NCBI GenBank assembly: GCA_023374045.1
Contig: CM041777.1
Coordinates: 484,135,594-484,199,593 of the forward strand
Direction of reading: 5' to 3'
DNA length: 64,000 nt
Source of the DNA: Limonium bicolor
Taxonomy: Eukaryota; Streptophyta; Magnoliopsida; Caryophyllales; Plumbaginaceae
The notes under the pieces were generated by a model. That model saw only the letters and a list, made by a program, of their open reading frames with translations, was not told the origin of the DNA and searched no databases. This document shows, one piece after another, positions 46,280-58,517 of this stretch. Within the stretch, counting starts at the first letter, position 1. Every line of letters begins with the position of its first letter. The translations under genes and the position numbers were made by a program.

Positions 46280-46490
46280 GTCGACTACTTCCCGTGTTTC
46301 GGACTCCACTCGTATACATATATGGGGTATCATACTGATACATTACTACTTACCCAACTAACCCATAAGTAGGTCTGTCAGGCCCACAAGCTCCTATCGG
46401 AGTGCGGTCGTCCCACAACACAGTTGGTACACTTGTAGTGTCCGTCACACGCCTAGGTGAAGTATTCTGTTGTCAACTCCCTTATACTGT
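46280..46490 (-). other. Conserved non-coding block shared by elements A and B
   Basis: Alignable with 13525-13735 of element A, including TGATACATTACTACTTACC, CAAGCTCCTATYGGAGTGCGG and GTCCGTCACACG. The translations of the two copies diverge and contain stops, so conservation does not look protein-driven. It lies about 1.2 kb inside the primer-binding site. Confidence 0.65.
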
Positions 46491-47680
46491 CCCGTGACAA
46501 TATTCATTCCGTGCTTCCCGAACTTAATCGAGGGAAAGTTTATCCATTGTTGTATCTTATCAACTGCTCTTGGTTTTACTGGTTTGGTTTAAAAGAAGGT
46601 TGGAAAGAAGTGTTGGTTTGAAAGAAAATCTGGTTTGAAAAGAAAGGGTTTGTGAAAATCTGGGTTTAAAGAAAAATTTTCATGGTTTCACAACATCTTC
46701 TTACCTTAACCAAGTCTAGCTTCTTGCTGACTGGTGTATTTCCAATTACAAAGGTCAGGCTGTTAAGCCCTTCCATGGTTATAATGTTCACACTTAACTT
46801 CGTGGTACTTACTAAGTACTTGTAGTGGTTATAAATTTCCCGAACAGCCCCGTTATAGCAGCACTTGCTATGGCAAGTGCGCCATGCTAACTGGCTATCG
46901 GTTTAACACATACCGGTTGTGGTATTGTTTTTACCCATACTGTCATCAGTGGCCTTGTTGGCCCTCACTGATCTTGCTGCCTTGATAATAACTCTTCTAG
47001 GTGACTTCTCACTGTCTTCACACGATGATCATCAACTAGGGTGTTTCCCATTCTGGGAGACCCCTTTGTCTTAGTATTGTATTCTCTTTGTAGTTCGTTC
47101 CACGTATTTGTCGTGGTTACTGAGACTTGTCTCTTATTTGGGCACTACATTGTAGTTCCTTTGTCGGTTGGTATACCGTTGGTGTTTCATTTAACAACTG
47201 CGGTCCCGTAGGCACTCGTCTCGGGTTTCACTGATCCACTTCTTGCCTGTTGCACGGTTGGTGCGTTGCAAACTGGTTATTCTCGACTGCTTAGCATGTC
47301 GACCCAGGTTGCCGGAAATTCTATTCCTCTATACACAAGATCCTTCATTTTTCGCTATCAAATGCGGTTAACATTGTTCAGATGGAGACCGTCTCCGGGA
47401 TTCCCAGTTTTCGGGATCTACCGCATGACAGGTTCTCCGTACCCTAAAGGTATTTAATAACAGCCAGATCGGGTATTCCCGAGTAAGAGTGGACTTCCAT
47501 CTCTCTGGCATTCTTTCCCAAGTTATAAAATAGGGATTGTGGAGGGCGGGAAGGATATAGTAGGTTTCCAGTAGTCACTGGTAGTTCCTAGCTAGCGTAT
47601 CTCCCACGCTATCACTCAACCCTTAACCCAAAGTACTTAAATCCTAACTCAGTACTTCCTAAGCTCGGTAATTCAGTCAT

Positions 47681-47706
47681 CAGAGCGATACTTCGCTCTG
47701 ATACCA
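47681..47706 (-). other. Element B primer-binding site and overlapping hairpin
   Basis: Sense strand TGGTATCAGAGC (47695-47706) is complementary to the 3' end of initiator tRNA-Met. It overlaps a perfect inverted repeat CAGAGCGA-TACT-TCGCTCTG (47681-47700), so part of the tRNA site can be folded into a stem in the RNA. Confidence 0.9.
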
Positions 47707-47711
47707 CTTTT

Positions 47712-50700
47712 TGTAACACCCCATCCAACATTAACACACTTACAATACACTGCAGCGGAAATACAAACCTCATCACATTACTTAACTTGTTGGTGTTACA
47801 CGCCGTTAGCCACCCACGTGGCTAACAAGGCTAATCCATATACATTGTACCGGTCTGATGGGCTAAATTCCCGAGCAACTACACAGTATTATCCCTTTCC
47901 ATTAACAACAACAACAACAACAACAACATACACCTTTCAACTATACCGAGTATTTATAAATTGATGCCGACAACAATTTCGGTCTTACTACACCTACTGT
48001 ATACATACACTTAAATGATTACCCATGTACGACGACTACCCGTCCTACTCTCGAACGTCTTCCAGCACTTCGTACCTGAAATAGGAAAAGAAGAGAAAGG
48101 GTGGCCCCCAAGGGGCTCAGCACCTTTGCTGGTATGGTAATCCCGCAGCCCACATGCTACCGGGCCACGCACAACTAATTGTCGTCTTAACATGCAGTTG
48201 ATTATATTTAAATCATGCATGTAACAATAAACACACATCATTTAACATTTCGCCTCAATGGGCTCAACAAACGGATAATGTATCCTTACTTAATAAGTCA
48301 CTCTTGGTATTCATTATCCCTAGAGTGTTCCTCCTCTAATGGAGCTACTTCCTTAATAGACGACACTTACCCTTAAATCGGGTTATCCTTAAACGTCTCT
48401 TATCACAAACTGGGAATCATATCCATGATCCACACACTCCACATTATACAACCTACAACATACACTACATACAACACTTAACAACACTTTGCACGTTTCC
48501 ACGTGCACAACATAATACCGCAATGGATATTGCATCACAACAAAACACATAACATAACGGGAATGGTTCTCTTAGGAACCGACCCAAACATTGTCTACAC
48601 ACTGGTGAGCCTAGAGAATGTTGCCAGTCTCATGATAAGCTCGTTACACAATAACAACAACACTCATTACCGTCCTAATAGTTGGACGAGTAACTTAAGT
48701 TAAGGCGGTTCGGGTTTGGAGGCCCTAACACACCACACAAACACATGTTCCCCCTAAACCGATCATAAGTCAGAATAGCTAAGCTTTGGAGTAAGCTAAT
48801 GGGAGATCATAACCCGTGAGGGAAACAACCATAACAAAGAGAAGGGTAAGGCTAAGAAGGATACCCTCTCCCAAACAACGCGCGACCGGCCAAACCGGAT
48901 TCCTCACCACTGTTAGTACATACTTACTTTAGATATTAGTTAGAACCCCACTATGGAGTCTATCACATCTACAACCATACAGAATTACAACTGGGTTAAA
49001 CACACAAGGGAGATCCCTACATTCACAAACACATAACACACAATTAACACACGCATAGCCGTGGTTAGTACGTCCCATGGTTCGGGTCGTTTACTCCGAA
49101 TACCGAACTCTCATGTGATCCTAGACTCAGTTAACTAAGGTTAACACTGCCGAGGTTAAATGGTATCGGAGTTGAACACGCCACATATATGAATTACTGT
49201 AAACTCATTACATGTTTTATCTTACAACGTGGCAAACATACAGAAAAACACATTGGCATACAAGCCGGTGTAATCCGGTAGGACACAGGTTGCAAGAAAA
49301 CCATACCTGTCACCGGAGTCCACTTTACCACGTCCACTTATGTTCCTCGAGTGATTCTCGAACAACTGTTAACATCACATGTGTTTTTATTAACATCGGG
49401 GTTTGCTTGATTATTTAATGTCTAATGCTTATAATTTTTCCCCGTTAACTTAGTTACATAACTTCACTTTTTAACTTGTTTTACTTTCACATTTTATTAC
49501 AACTTTTCACCCACTTAATTGTCATTAAAACTCACCTAACATGTCCTTAACAACCTCATAACATCATTAACCATCAATCCCCATCATTAGACATCATTTT
49601 CCAACCTTAAACAACATTTTTAGAGTGGTCCGGGACTTGGTCCTTACCTTAAGTCCCGGACCAACACATTAGAAAACTCTCGGGCGATTTTAATAGGGTG
49701 GTCCGGGACCTTGTACTTACCTTAAGTCCCGGACCACAACATGTTACAACTCTCGGCCATTTTAAAAGCTTGGTCCGGGTCTTGAACCATGACCTAGGTC
49801 CCGGACCAAAGCTACAGAATTGTCAAAATTGCATTTTTCAAGTGTTGTTGCCTTAGTTCTCCACCTCCATTAATTGTATAAACTTACCATATGATCTTAG
49901 GTATATTCTAATGCCAAAATACCACTTCAATTCACCTTAAAACATTGTCCAACTTGTTACCCAATTTTCTTATACATACACCAACACTTATAACATTTGA
50001 CTCTAGGTTTCTAAATGGTGTTTCTCACCTTTGATTACAACTATCCCAAAATGTTTCCTCCTTACCTTAACATCATCTCCCAAGCATCTTCTCTTACTAA
50101 CCAAATCCTCTTTTCACAACTTCTTGAATTCCTTTCTCAAACCTCACCTAAACATCATTTCTTCCTTGTACATCAACATTCCTAAACCTTAAACAAACTT
50201 CTCCAAGACTTAAATACATCCTCAAAACACACATTGAATTCCTAGAACTTCCAAGATAACACCTAAATCCTTGCATCACTCTAAATCACCTTAACACACG
50301 TTTTCTTCTCAAGTAAACATTTATTCACCTTTAACACTTCCTAGTTCACCAAAACTTTCTTAAAACGCTTAGAACTTCTCACACTTTTCCCCAAATTTGG
50401 CCATAGCTTCTCTTGTATTTACTCACATCCAAACACTTAGGTTTTTACCTTATTTCATTCAAGAACAACTAAAATCCATCAAACACTTTTTATACACAAA
50501 CTTCACACATTTAGCACTACATCACAATATAGTGCATAACTTAAATTGCTTGGCACTTAGGCCCTTAAATAACATGGCTCTTAGGCCCTTAAATTGCATA
50601 AACCATAAACACTGAATTTCCCACATAAATAATGCCTTTGACCTGCAAATACATACACCAAAACATATGTTCTTTTACTAGTCTCCTTGAGAACACTTTA

Positions 50701-52249
50701 CTAGGTCACTTGCCATTGGCTCCTTAGGTATTTTATTAAGCAAATCAAGCTCATTTTTCCTAAGGCATTTAAACTACATTGAGATAGCTTGTTTACCTCT
50801 TTTCCTCACAAACTTCTTTCTTGTTTCCTTGTAAAACCGGTGGGGTGTTTGGTTGTTTGTCAACTTCTAAACAATGTACAAATAATAGAATGAGTATTCA
50901 AGCATTATGCTTTATCTCATTATAAACCCTAGTTACACATATTGTTTTAACACATTAAGGTAATTGTTTTACCTTGGAATTGGAAGAGAACTTGAATAAG
51001 TATCAAGAGAGGACTCCTAGCCCTTGGAAGATTCAAATGAAGCTAGAACAAGGCAATATAAGAGCTCCATTAATGGTGAATTTTCGGACAACAACAAACA
51101 TGGAGGGAACTTGATTTTTCTTTGAGTTTCCTTACCTTGAAGCAAAGGAGAATAAGAATATGTGAAAAGATGAGCTCAAGCTCCTTCAATGGTGAATCTC
51201 CATGGCACCAAAATTGAGTTCTTGAAGATTTAAAAAGAGGGAAGTGTAGAGCTTGACCTAACTAAGACAAATATGGTCTTGGAATTTGATTTGGCCAAGG
51301 GAGCTAGAAGATACAAGTGAAAGAAGATGGAGAATGGCATGGTTTGCTGTAGCAAAACCGATGGAGTTTGGGAGAAGATGAAGAAGGCTACGGTGGGTGT
51401 GAGTGGGAAAGAAAGAATGAAGATTGGAATTGCTTTTGAAAGATATTTACATATTATAAAGGTAACTTCTACTTTTTTACTTACTTTTCCTTCTTTCTTT
51501 AATTTTTACTAGCTCATGGTGGTGAGTCACCACATGATAAAACCGGCCCCCATATGATTAGAAGGGTGTTTTGGTCTTTATTTGTCAATTTAATCACTTA
51601 ACACAACATATGTTACAAACTAGCTTATAAAAATCACTATTCACCTAAACAAGGCACTTAGAAGTGAAATTTTTGATTTCCCATTAATATAGCCACCCAA
51701 ATGTGATACTATATAGTACACATGTTAATTAAAGAGTAATGATGGACATTTAGCCATTCAAAACTCATTTACAAGACAATTTTTCAAAAACGTGCTTTAA
51801 GACTCCTTAAAGCACATTTTGTGTTTTAACTTGTTTTCAAGCTTGGTTTCTTTGGTAATTGATTTAATATGTTCATTAACATATTTATAAGGCATAGGTA
51901 TGACCATTAGGTCTTATACAAATTTATTCCAAGCTTAGAGCACATTTTGCTCTTATTGACTTTAAGGTATTTCCTTGTGTTTTATTTGGTTTAACTGTCC
52001 ACCAAGGTTTCCTAAGGACTTATTTAGCCTTATTAAATCATAATTGAATATTATTAAGTCTTGGTAGGCTCTTTGGGTCCTAACCAAGTTCACTCATAGC
52101 TTAGAGCATGTTTTTGCTCAAACTGTATCTTAGTGCTTTATTGCACTTTGCTATGTTTTAAATTGTCCACTGATGTTTCTAAGGCACTTTTAGCCTTTAT
52201 ATAACATAGTTTGCTACTTAAACCACATATCAAGGTTTGGGGTATTTCA
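47712..52249 (-). repeat. Element B 5' LTR
   Basis: Near-identical partner of 38279-42816. Landmarks: 3'-end hairpin 47805-47826, ladder 49626-49809, TGAGTCA palindrome 51519-51533, hairpin 51792-51815. It would supply the promoter for the minus-strand transcript. Observed differences are mainly single bases and short indels between 47712 and 48760. Confidence 0.95.
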
Positions 52250-55200
52250 CGTACATATACTCACCCCTTTCTCTCGGGTTATTTATACTCATTATCTCAC
52301 CCACACTCTTGGGTTATTCATACTCAAGCTCTTGTAGATTCTCGAGACACTACAGGTCTCCTACGTCACGCTTGTTACTCTTATTACATACTTAAGCCAA
52401 AACTCATGGCTCTCTAGCATAGTCTTACTTCCCCGGTTTCGACCCTACTCTGGGTCTAGCATGGTGGGAAGGTTCAACTAGCTCACGGAACTCTCTCTTA
52501 GTTCCTATCTCTTTTACTTAGGTCCGACTACTCTCGGACTACTCTCGTTCCCATACACTCCTCTCTCGGAGTTATAATAATATCATGTATATTAGTCTAG
52601 AAGCATCATTCTCGATGTTTCTAATGACTTTGGGAACTTTACTTAAATTCGGGTAATCTTAGGTTTAAGGGTTACCCTCACAATCATATGATTATACATT
52701 AGGATATTTTCTTATACCGGGTGAAATTCCTCATATAAGAGGTCGACCGTATCTCAAGGGAGTCACATAGTCTCTTAGGTCTCTTTTACCTTTCTTATAT
52801 GTTTACATTATTGGACTAACTTCGATCCTCTCGATGGAGGTTCGTTTATCCCTCCACTCATATTTATTCCGTGGATTGTTTCAATAAGGTTTACTAACCG
52901 TTATCGGGTATATACTCAACCCGTACATCTCCTCACACTTTAGGGAGTTCATATGTTTGTGTTATCGTTATACTTTAATCGATAGCTTGTGTGTGTTTGC
53001 ATATTACCATTGGTTATGTGACTACCCGTTCAACGGGATTCTAGTCAATCAATACTCACTAAGAGTCGGTCTATGCACTACGTTAGACCACACCGGCATA
53101 CAAGTATGTTAGCTCATACAACATACAACAATGCATGCATAATCAAACAAGGGATTATTTTCATGCTTTAATCTTGATTAAGCCGGCACACAAACACACA
53201 AATCAGAGTAACTCGGTTAGCATACGGGGCATGAGAAAATCATACCTTTCACCGGGGTTTTTACTTTACCGTGGCATCTCACCATGCTCGGGTCACACAC
53301 GACTCTCTGATAATGTTTCAAACATTATTGTTAACACTAAACTCATACGGTACATAATAAAATGTTATTCCCGTATTTACCCCGTTATCCCATTAACTCG
53401 GTTTTACTCTTGTCAATTTGAGTTCTCACTTCTCAATCACTTCTAACACTTTATCACACTTCCTAGGGCCTTTACATGTCACCAAACAAGGCCTTAACAT
53501 CTCATATCATCATTAACATTCAAACCCCCATCATTTAAACCCTTTAAAACACTCTCTGTAGGTTTCTGGGGGTGGTCCGGGACTTGGTCCCTATCTTAAG
53601 TCCCGGACCAAAGCATTACTAAACTCTCGGGTGAAAAACAATACCTGGTCCGGGACCTTGTCCTGGAGTATAGTCCCGGACCAAAGCAGGGGGTGTACTC
53701 TCGGCATAAAAACAGGGGGTGGTCCGGGTCCTTGTCCATGGACTAGGTCCCGGACCCTGCTAAAACCTGCAACATACATCATTTTTCAACCCCAATTCAA
53801 TCCTTAATCCACACCCAATCCTCCTCTAATCTTTCCACAAGATTCCTACATGATTAATCACCTTTAAACATGCTCTAAACCTCTTCAAATCATAGGCTCA
53901 AACCTTACTCAAACTCTTGCTCAAATTCTCACATTTTGCATTCTCCCTTTTGCACTAATGCACACTTGTGCATTTCTAACTTCTCCTCAACCCTTTGCAT
54001 TATACTCTCTTTCATTTTGACCATTCCACATCTTCCAAGGTAATACACAACTCATACCAAGGTTCATATCTCTCTCTTAAACCTTAAATTCTCATTGTTT
54101 TTCTAAAACTCCTAAGGCACTTAAACCATCACTTGCTACAGATTTTTGCACATTTCTTCTATCCTTAAGCAAGCATTTCCCAAGGTGGTTTACTAACTTA
54201 AATCAATCTCTAAACCTACCTAGCTAACCCTAGGTCGTTCATCTCACACTACAATGCTCAAACCACTCAAATTTCTACACCAATTTTGCCATAACTTGGC
54301 TACTTTTCTAACATTGCCCAAACTCATTACCACCACTTTAATCAACCTAAAACTAGCCAAACCCATAAGGGTTCTATCAGCACACATACAAAACCATCAA
54401 TCCAATTCCTCCAATGTAATACCATGCATAATCCAAAAGGTACATAGCTCATAATTCAAACATTTTATTTCACGAATGTTCTCTCACTTGTATTATTTCT
54501 ATACAAGCACATTATTCCCACACTCAAGTGGGGTTCATTTATTTTATTAACCCATCCCAAATTCTAATACATATAGAATATACATTTGGGTTGGTTCCTT
54601 ACCTTGCATTCTCTTAAATTTCCTTGTTGATACTCTTCTCCTCTTCTCATCTTCTCTTCATCCAAAATCGGTCAAGGCATAATCTTGCCCAATTCTCTAG
54701 ACCAATATACCAATGGACAAATAGAGTACTAATTAATTCTCCTAGCTGTGAAAACAACTCATGAATTCAAGAAGAGGGCTTAAGGTATAAAATTTGAACA
54801 TTACCTTTGGAAACCCTAGAATTGATTTTGCCAAAAATCAAAGGAGGAGCTCCAACCCACCATTGGAGACTTGGAGAATAGCTCAAAACAAGGAGAAGCA
54901 AGTCATTAATACATGCCAAAATCGGCCAACACAAGGAGGTGAAGAGAAATGTATTTTTCTTTGGATATTTTACCTTGGATGAAAGAGGAAGCTTCAAGCT
55001 TCAAGATAGTGTGCTTTTCTCCTCAAATGGCCAATACCCATGAAAATGAAATTCATCCTTTTTGAATTTTGGAAAGAGAGGATGATAGGGCTTGATGAGA
55101 GGAGCACAAATATGTGATTATTTTTGTGTTTGGAGCTTTATCCAAGCTTGGGCAAGGAAGGGAAGTGGGAAGAAGCCATGGATGAGGGGGAAGAAAATCG

Positions 55201-55918
55201 TCCCAGGCTGGAGGAAGGGGAGAACGTCTGGGAAAGGAGAAAGGAAAGAGGGAAAGAAAAGAAGAAAGTGAGGGAGGAGAGAGAAGAGCCTACCTTTTCT
55301 ACTTTACTTTTCCTTCCCTTTTATTTACTTTCTTTATTTACTAACTAGCTATTATTAGAGAGGGGATGCTATTTGGATAATAAAAACCGGCCCCACTTAT
55401 ACTTGTAGACTGGAGCGTTTTTCGGTTTCTGACAGAAAACGCTCGTTATTTTACCCGGTTTGGCACTATTCACTAACCGGGCCCGTTTTTCAGATTTTTC
55501 TCGTTTCTTCATTTTTAATGGTTATTAAACTTCCATTAATACTTAATTATAGTTGTTTAATCAACTATAATTTTTACGGGTCCATTTGACCACTTAAAGT
55601 CACGTTTTCGGGTTTTCTCGAAAAACGTGCTTTAAAACTCCGTTAGCGTTTTAATCCATTGTTTGGATCCGTTTTCTTCGGGAATCATTCCCGTATACTT
55701 ATTAGGCCTAACTAAGCCTTAGGAATCCATCTCGGACCCTCTCGAGATCATGTATCTCTTATACTCATTTAACGCGCATTTTAGCGTTTTTCGCTTTTCA
55801 AGCGTTTTCTCTTTTCTTTTGGTTTTATTTCCTTTACCAATACTCTTTAGGCACCATTAGGCCTTTAATAATCATATTAGAGTAATTTAATCACCATTAT
55901 TAGGTCCGGGGTATTAAA
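52250..55918 (-). repeat. LTR-C, right piece of the split solo LTR
   Basis: Continues 37550-38278 after element B and begins with the CGTAC duplication. It has the hairpin ladder at 53573-53756 and donor-like motifs at 54601, 54803 and 54972. It ends GGGGTATTAAA, with the usual TTTCA terminus mutated, then the TATAG duplication. It lacks an intact TGAGTCA palindrome. Confidence 0.9.
53573..53756 (-). repeat. Mid-LTR hairpin ladder, LTR-C version
   Basis: Hairpins at 53573-53610, 53646-53683 and 53720-53756 with stems TGGTCCGGGACTT/AAGTCCCGGACCA, TGGTCCGGGAC/GTCCCGGACCA and GGTCCGGG/CCCGGACC. Starts are 73 and 74 bp apart. Loops and linkers differ from element B, while the stems are kept. Confidence 0.85.
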
Positions 55919-56299
55919 TATAGTCTCGCTTATAAAACCCTTTAGGCGTCGGTTTTAAAACCGCCACTCATCAAACTGACACTACAGATGAATATCTGGG
56001 GCGTCGGTTTTTTGAAGCGAGGCTTCAGATATGTACTATAGAGTGGGTTTTTCAAACCGACGCTTCAGGGTGAGTAAAACCGAAGCTTTAGCTTGTGACA
56101 ATGAGGGAAATATCAGTGTTTGTGGTGTCATGTTCAACAAAAAACAGACACCTTAGACTATTCTTAGGTGTCTGTTTTAAAATTGTAACTCACACTACAA
56201 ATGTATTTTTTTATAAAAAAAGTACATTGCTAAAGAGTTGGTCCTTTAAAAACCAACTCTAAGGGAGAGTTTACTTTTTAATTGTATCCTCGTCATGTT

Positions 56300-58517
56300 C
56301 AACTTGATAATAACATTCTAGTACATTGCAACCTGGCAATAATATTTAATGTTTACTTCCTAATTCATTGTCCAAACTCATCACTTAGTCTTTGATCATA
56401 TTACTCAACTCTCACTCTTATTTCCGAACATTTGTAATTTAGTTTTCCTAGGTTTCTAAGATGCACAATTGCCCACAAACTTTACTAACCCAATTGTTTT
56501 ACTCACAACCATTTTGACCATACTAAATCCTTCTTAGACATTTTTATCTTCTTATACACCCTAGCTCATACCTAAATCATCTCAAGACATTTTACATCAT
56601 TTTCCTACAGATTTTTGCATAATTCAACACACTCATCATACCATAATTTTGGTGTGTTTAATTTACTTATTTGATCTCTAATTCCTCCTACTCAACTCCA
56701 GGTCATTCTAATTCATAAGAATACCTTAGTTAACTCATTTCTACCCAATTAACCTTTAAGGACTCCTAGTACAACCTAGGTCATAGTAACTCACACTACA
56801 CATAAAGCACTTGGTTTCTACACCAGTTTTGTCATAATTTCTCTACTACATTGTTATGCCCAAATGCATAGTTTTTCTTCTCTAATCGCCACAAGTTAAC
56901 TAAATCCTTATCTCATTGTATTTCTCACCTAATTCAAGACATTCACAATCAACACAATATGGTGCAATAATCTTAAATTGCAAGCACTTAGGCTCTTAAA
57001 TGAAATGGCTCTTAGGCCCTTAAATGACATAATTTAAACAAATTAATCAACATAACCACCTGCACACAACAATAGTCCCATGGCAATTGATAAAAGCTCT
57101 TATAATTCACTTTATGGTTGTTCTTCTAACTCATATGTCATTATCTCCTTAGTTTGTTTATATCAACATAAACACAATTTTTTAAGGAATTAAACTACAT
57201 TAAGGTAGATCATTTACCTTAAGTTTTTCAAGCCCTTTCCTCTCTTCTTTTCTTGATTCTCTTTATTGAAATTCGGCCAAGGAGTTTGATCACTTGCTAA
57301 ACTTCTAATCCATATTAAAATGGAGGTAATGAGTACTAAGTAACACCCTTTGACTCATTAAAACTACTCTAGAATACTAAAGGAGTGCTTAGTGCACTAA
57401 AATGAGTAATTACCTTAGGAATCTTAGAATGGAGTTTGGTAAGGAATCAAAGCAAGGCTTCCACTAAGCTCTTGGAGATTGAATTGATGCTAATACAAGG
57501 AATGAAACAGGTATTTGAAAGGTCAAATTCGGCCTAGTATAGAAATGGAAGGAAATATGAGTTTTCAAAGCTTTTATTACCTTAAACCAAAGAAGGAGTA
57601 ATCTAGCTCTAGAACATGTGTTTTCCTCTTCAAATGAAGCTCCTTAAATGGAGTCCAACTTCATATTTTGAGGTTTTGAAAGGTACAAAAGGATGCCCTT
57701 GACTCCACTAGCAAGAATATGCAATTTGTTTTGGGTTTGGAGCTTTGTAGTGACTTGAGCAAGCAGAGGAAGATCAAGAAGAATGGAGCTCCAGATTTTT
57801 ACGTAAGGGAGAAGAAGAGAATGAAGGTGGCCGGTTGGGAGGGAAGGAAATGAGAAGAGAGGAGAGAGGAGGAAGGTAAGTAAGGTAGACATTTGTTACT
57901 TATGTGTAAAGTAGTGAATAGTTAATTTCCCCTTCTTATTTTTCTAGAAATGCTGGCAGCTATGGGTGGTGAGTCACCACATATAAAACCAGCCCCCTTT
58001 AGATATTTAGGGAGTCATTTGACAATTTACTAATCAAAGAAGACTTAAGGCTTAATTTAGCACTATTTGAGTACTATTCATAATTAGTGCCCAATTTGTG
58101 ATTTTTGTGTACATTCTTTGAATTAGGATTCCTAATGTGATACTAAGTAGTACACATATTTCTTAAGGTGTATACTTGGCCATTTAGCCACTCAAAACTC
58201 ATTTCTAAGACAATTTTTCAAAAATGTGCTTTAAGGAGTCTTAAAGCATAATTTGTGTTTTAACTTATTTTTGAGCTTTTTTCTTTGGTAATTGTTTTAT
58301 CATGTTATTTAGCATGTTAATGAGGTCTAGGAATGCCCTTTGGGTCCTAATCAAGGTTACACAAGGTCTTGAGCAAGTATTTGCATAAATTGTCTTTATG
58401 GTGCATTCTTGTGTTTTCTATGGTTTAACTTGTCTACCAATGTTTCTAAGGCATGTTTTAGCCTTATTATATCATAATTTAATGTTTAATTACCATATAT
58501 AGGTTTGGGGTATTTCA
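56300..58517 (-). repeat. LTR-F, truncated giant LTR
   Basis: Ends GGTTTGGGGTATTTCA at 58517 like the other GLT LTRs and holds the GTGCTTTAAG hairpin (58226-58249, one end mismatch), GTGGTGAGTCACCAC (57966-57980) and donor-like motifs at 57216, 57412 and 57579. The half containing TGTAACACC and the ladder is missing. No target duplication; the left edge is approximate. Confidence 0.7.

Larger units (their letters stand above)
42854..47694 (-). other. Non-coding interior of element B
   Basis: 4.8 kb with only short frames. It contains degenerate ~35-bp repeats around CTCATAGGTC/ATGGTCCGGG (about 42940-43175), a second polypurine tract (44152-44170), a block shared with element A (46280-46490), and a perfect hairpin GCACTTGC-TATG-GCAAGTGC at 46861-46880. 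Both strands were scanned for gag, protease, RT and integrase words without success. Confidence 0.7.
38279..52249 (-). mobile_element. GLT element B, complete 14-kb non-coding LTR retrotransposon
   Basis: Two LTRs of about 4.54 kb (38279-42816, 47712-52249) enclose a 4.9-kb interior. The target duplication is CGTAC (38274-38278, 52250-52254). Minus-strand orientation follows from the primer-binding site for initiator tRNA-Met next to the right LTR (47695-47706) and the polypurine tract next to the left LTR (42817-42833). No gag, protease, reverse transcriptase or integrase can be read in the interior in any frame. Size and lack of coding match the LARD class (large retrotransposon derivatives). 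The tract with GAACTTCGAGGACGAAGTTC upstream is like that of Tekay/Del chromoviruses, the likely source of proteins. The two LTRs look ~98-99% alike, so insertion was fairly recent. Confidence 0.95.
37526..56300 (+). mobile_element. CACTA-3, left end only, right end not found
   Basis: Begins CACTAGTAGAAAAAACACC at 37526 inside exon 1 of the Transposase_24 gene. After removal of the solo LTR (37550-55918) it continues at 55919 with GGCGTCGGTTTT/AAAACCG subterminal repeats (about 55945-56085) and strong hairpins at 56140-56177 (13-bp stem AAAACAGACACCT) and 56236-56262. The expected right end (complement of CACTAGTAG) and the second copy of the TGT flank are absent, probably lost with the truncated LTR at 56300-58517. 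The right boundary is uncertain. Confidence 0.6.

Noticed and set aside
42854..47694. Decayed gag-pol in the element B interior
   Set aside because: Translating segments of the minus strand gave frequent stops and none of the usual words (zinc knuckle, DSG/DTG, YVDD or YIDD, HHCC, DDE). A profile search could still reveal very old remnants.
38585..49418. Pairs of near-identical small proteins (for example 39066 and 48503, 39781 and 49212, 38585 and 48011)
   Set aside because: They recur only because the 4.5-kb LTR is present twice; they are on the antisense strand or without conserved start and domain.
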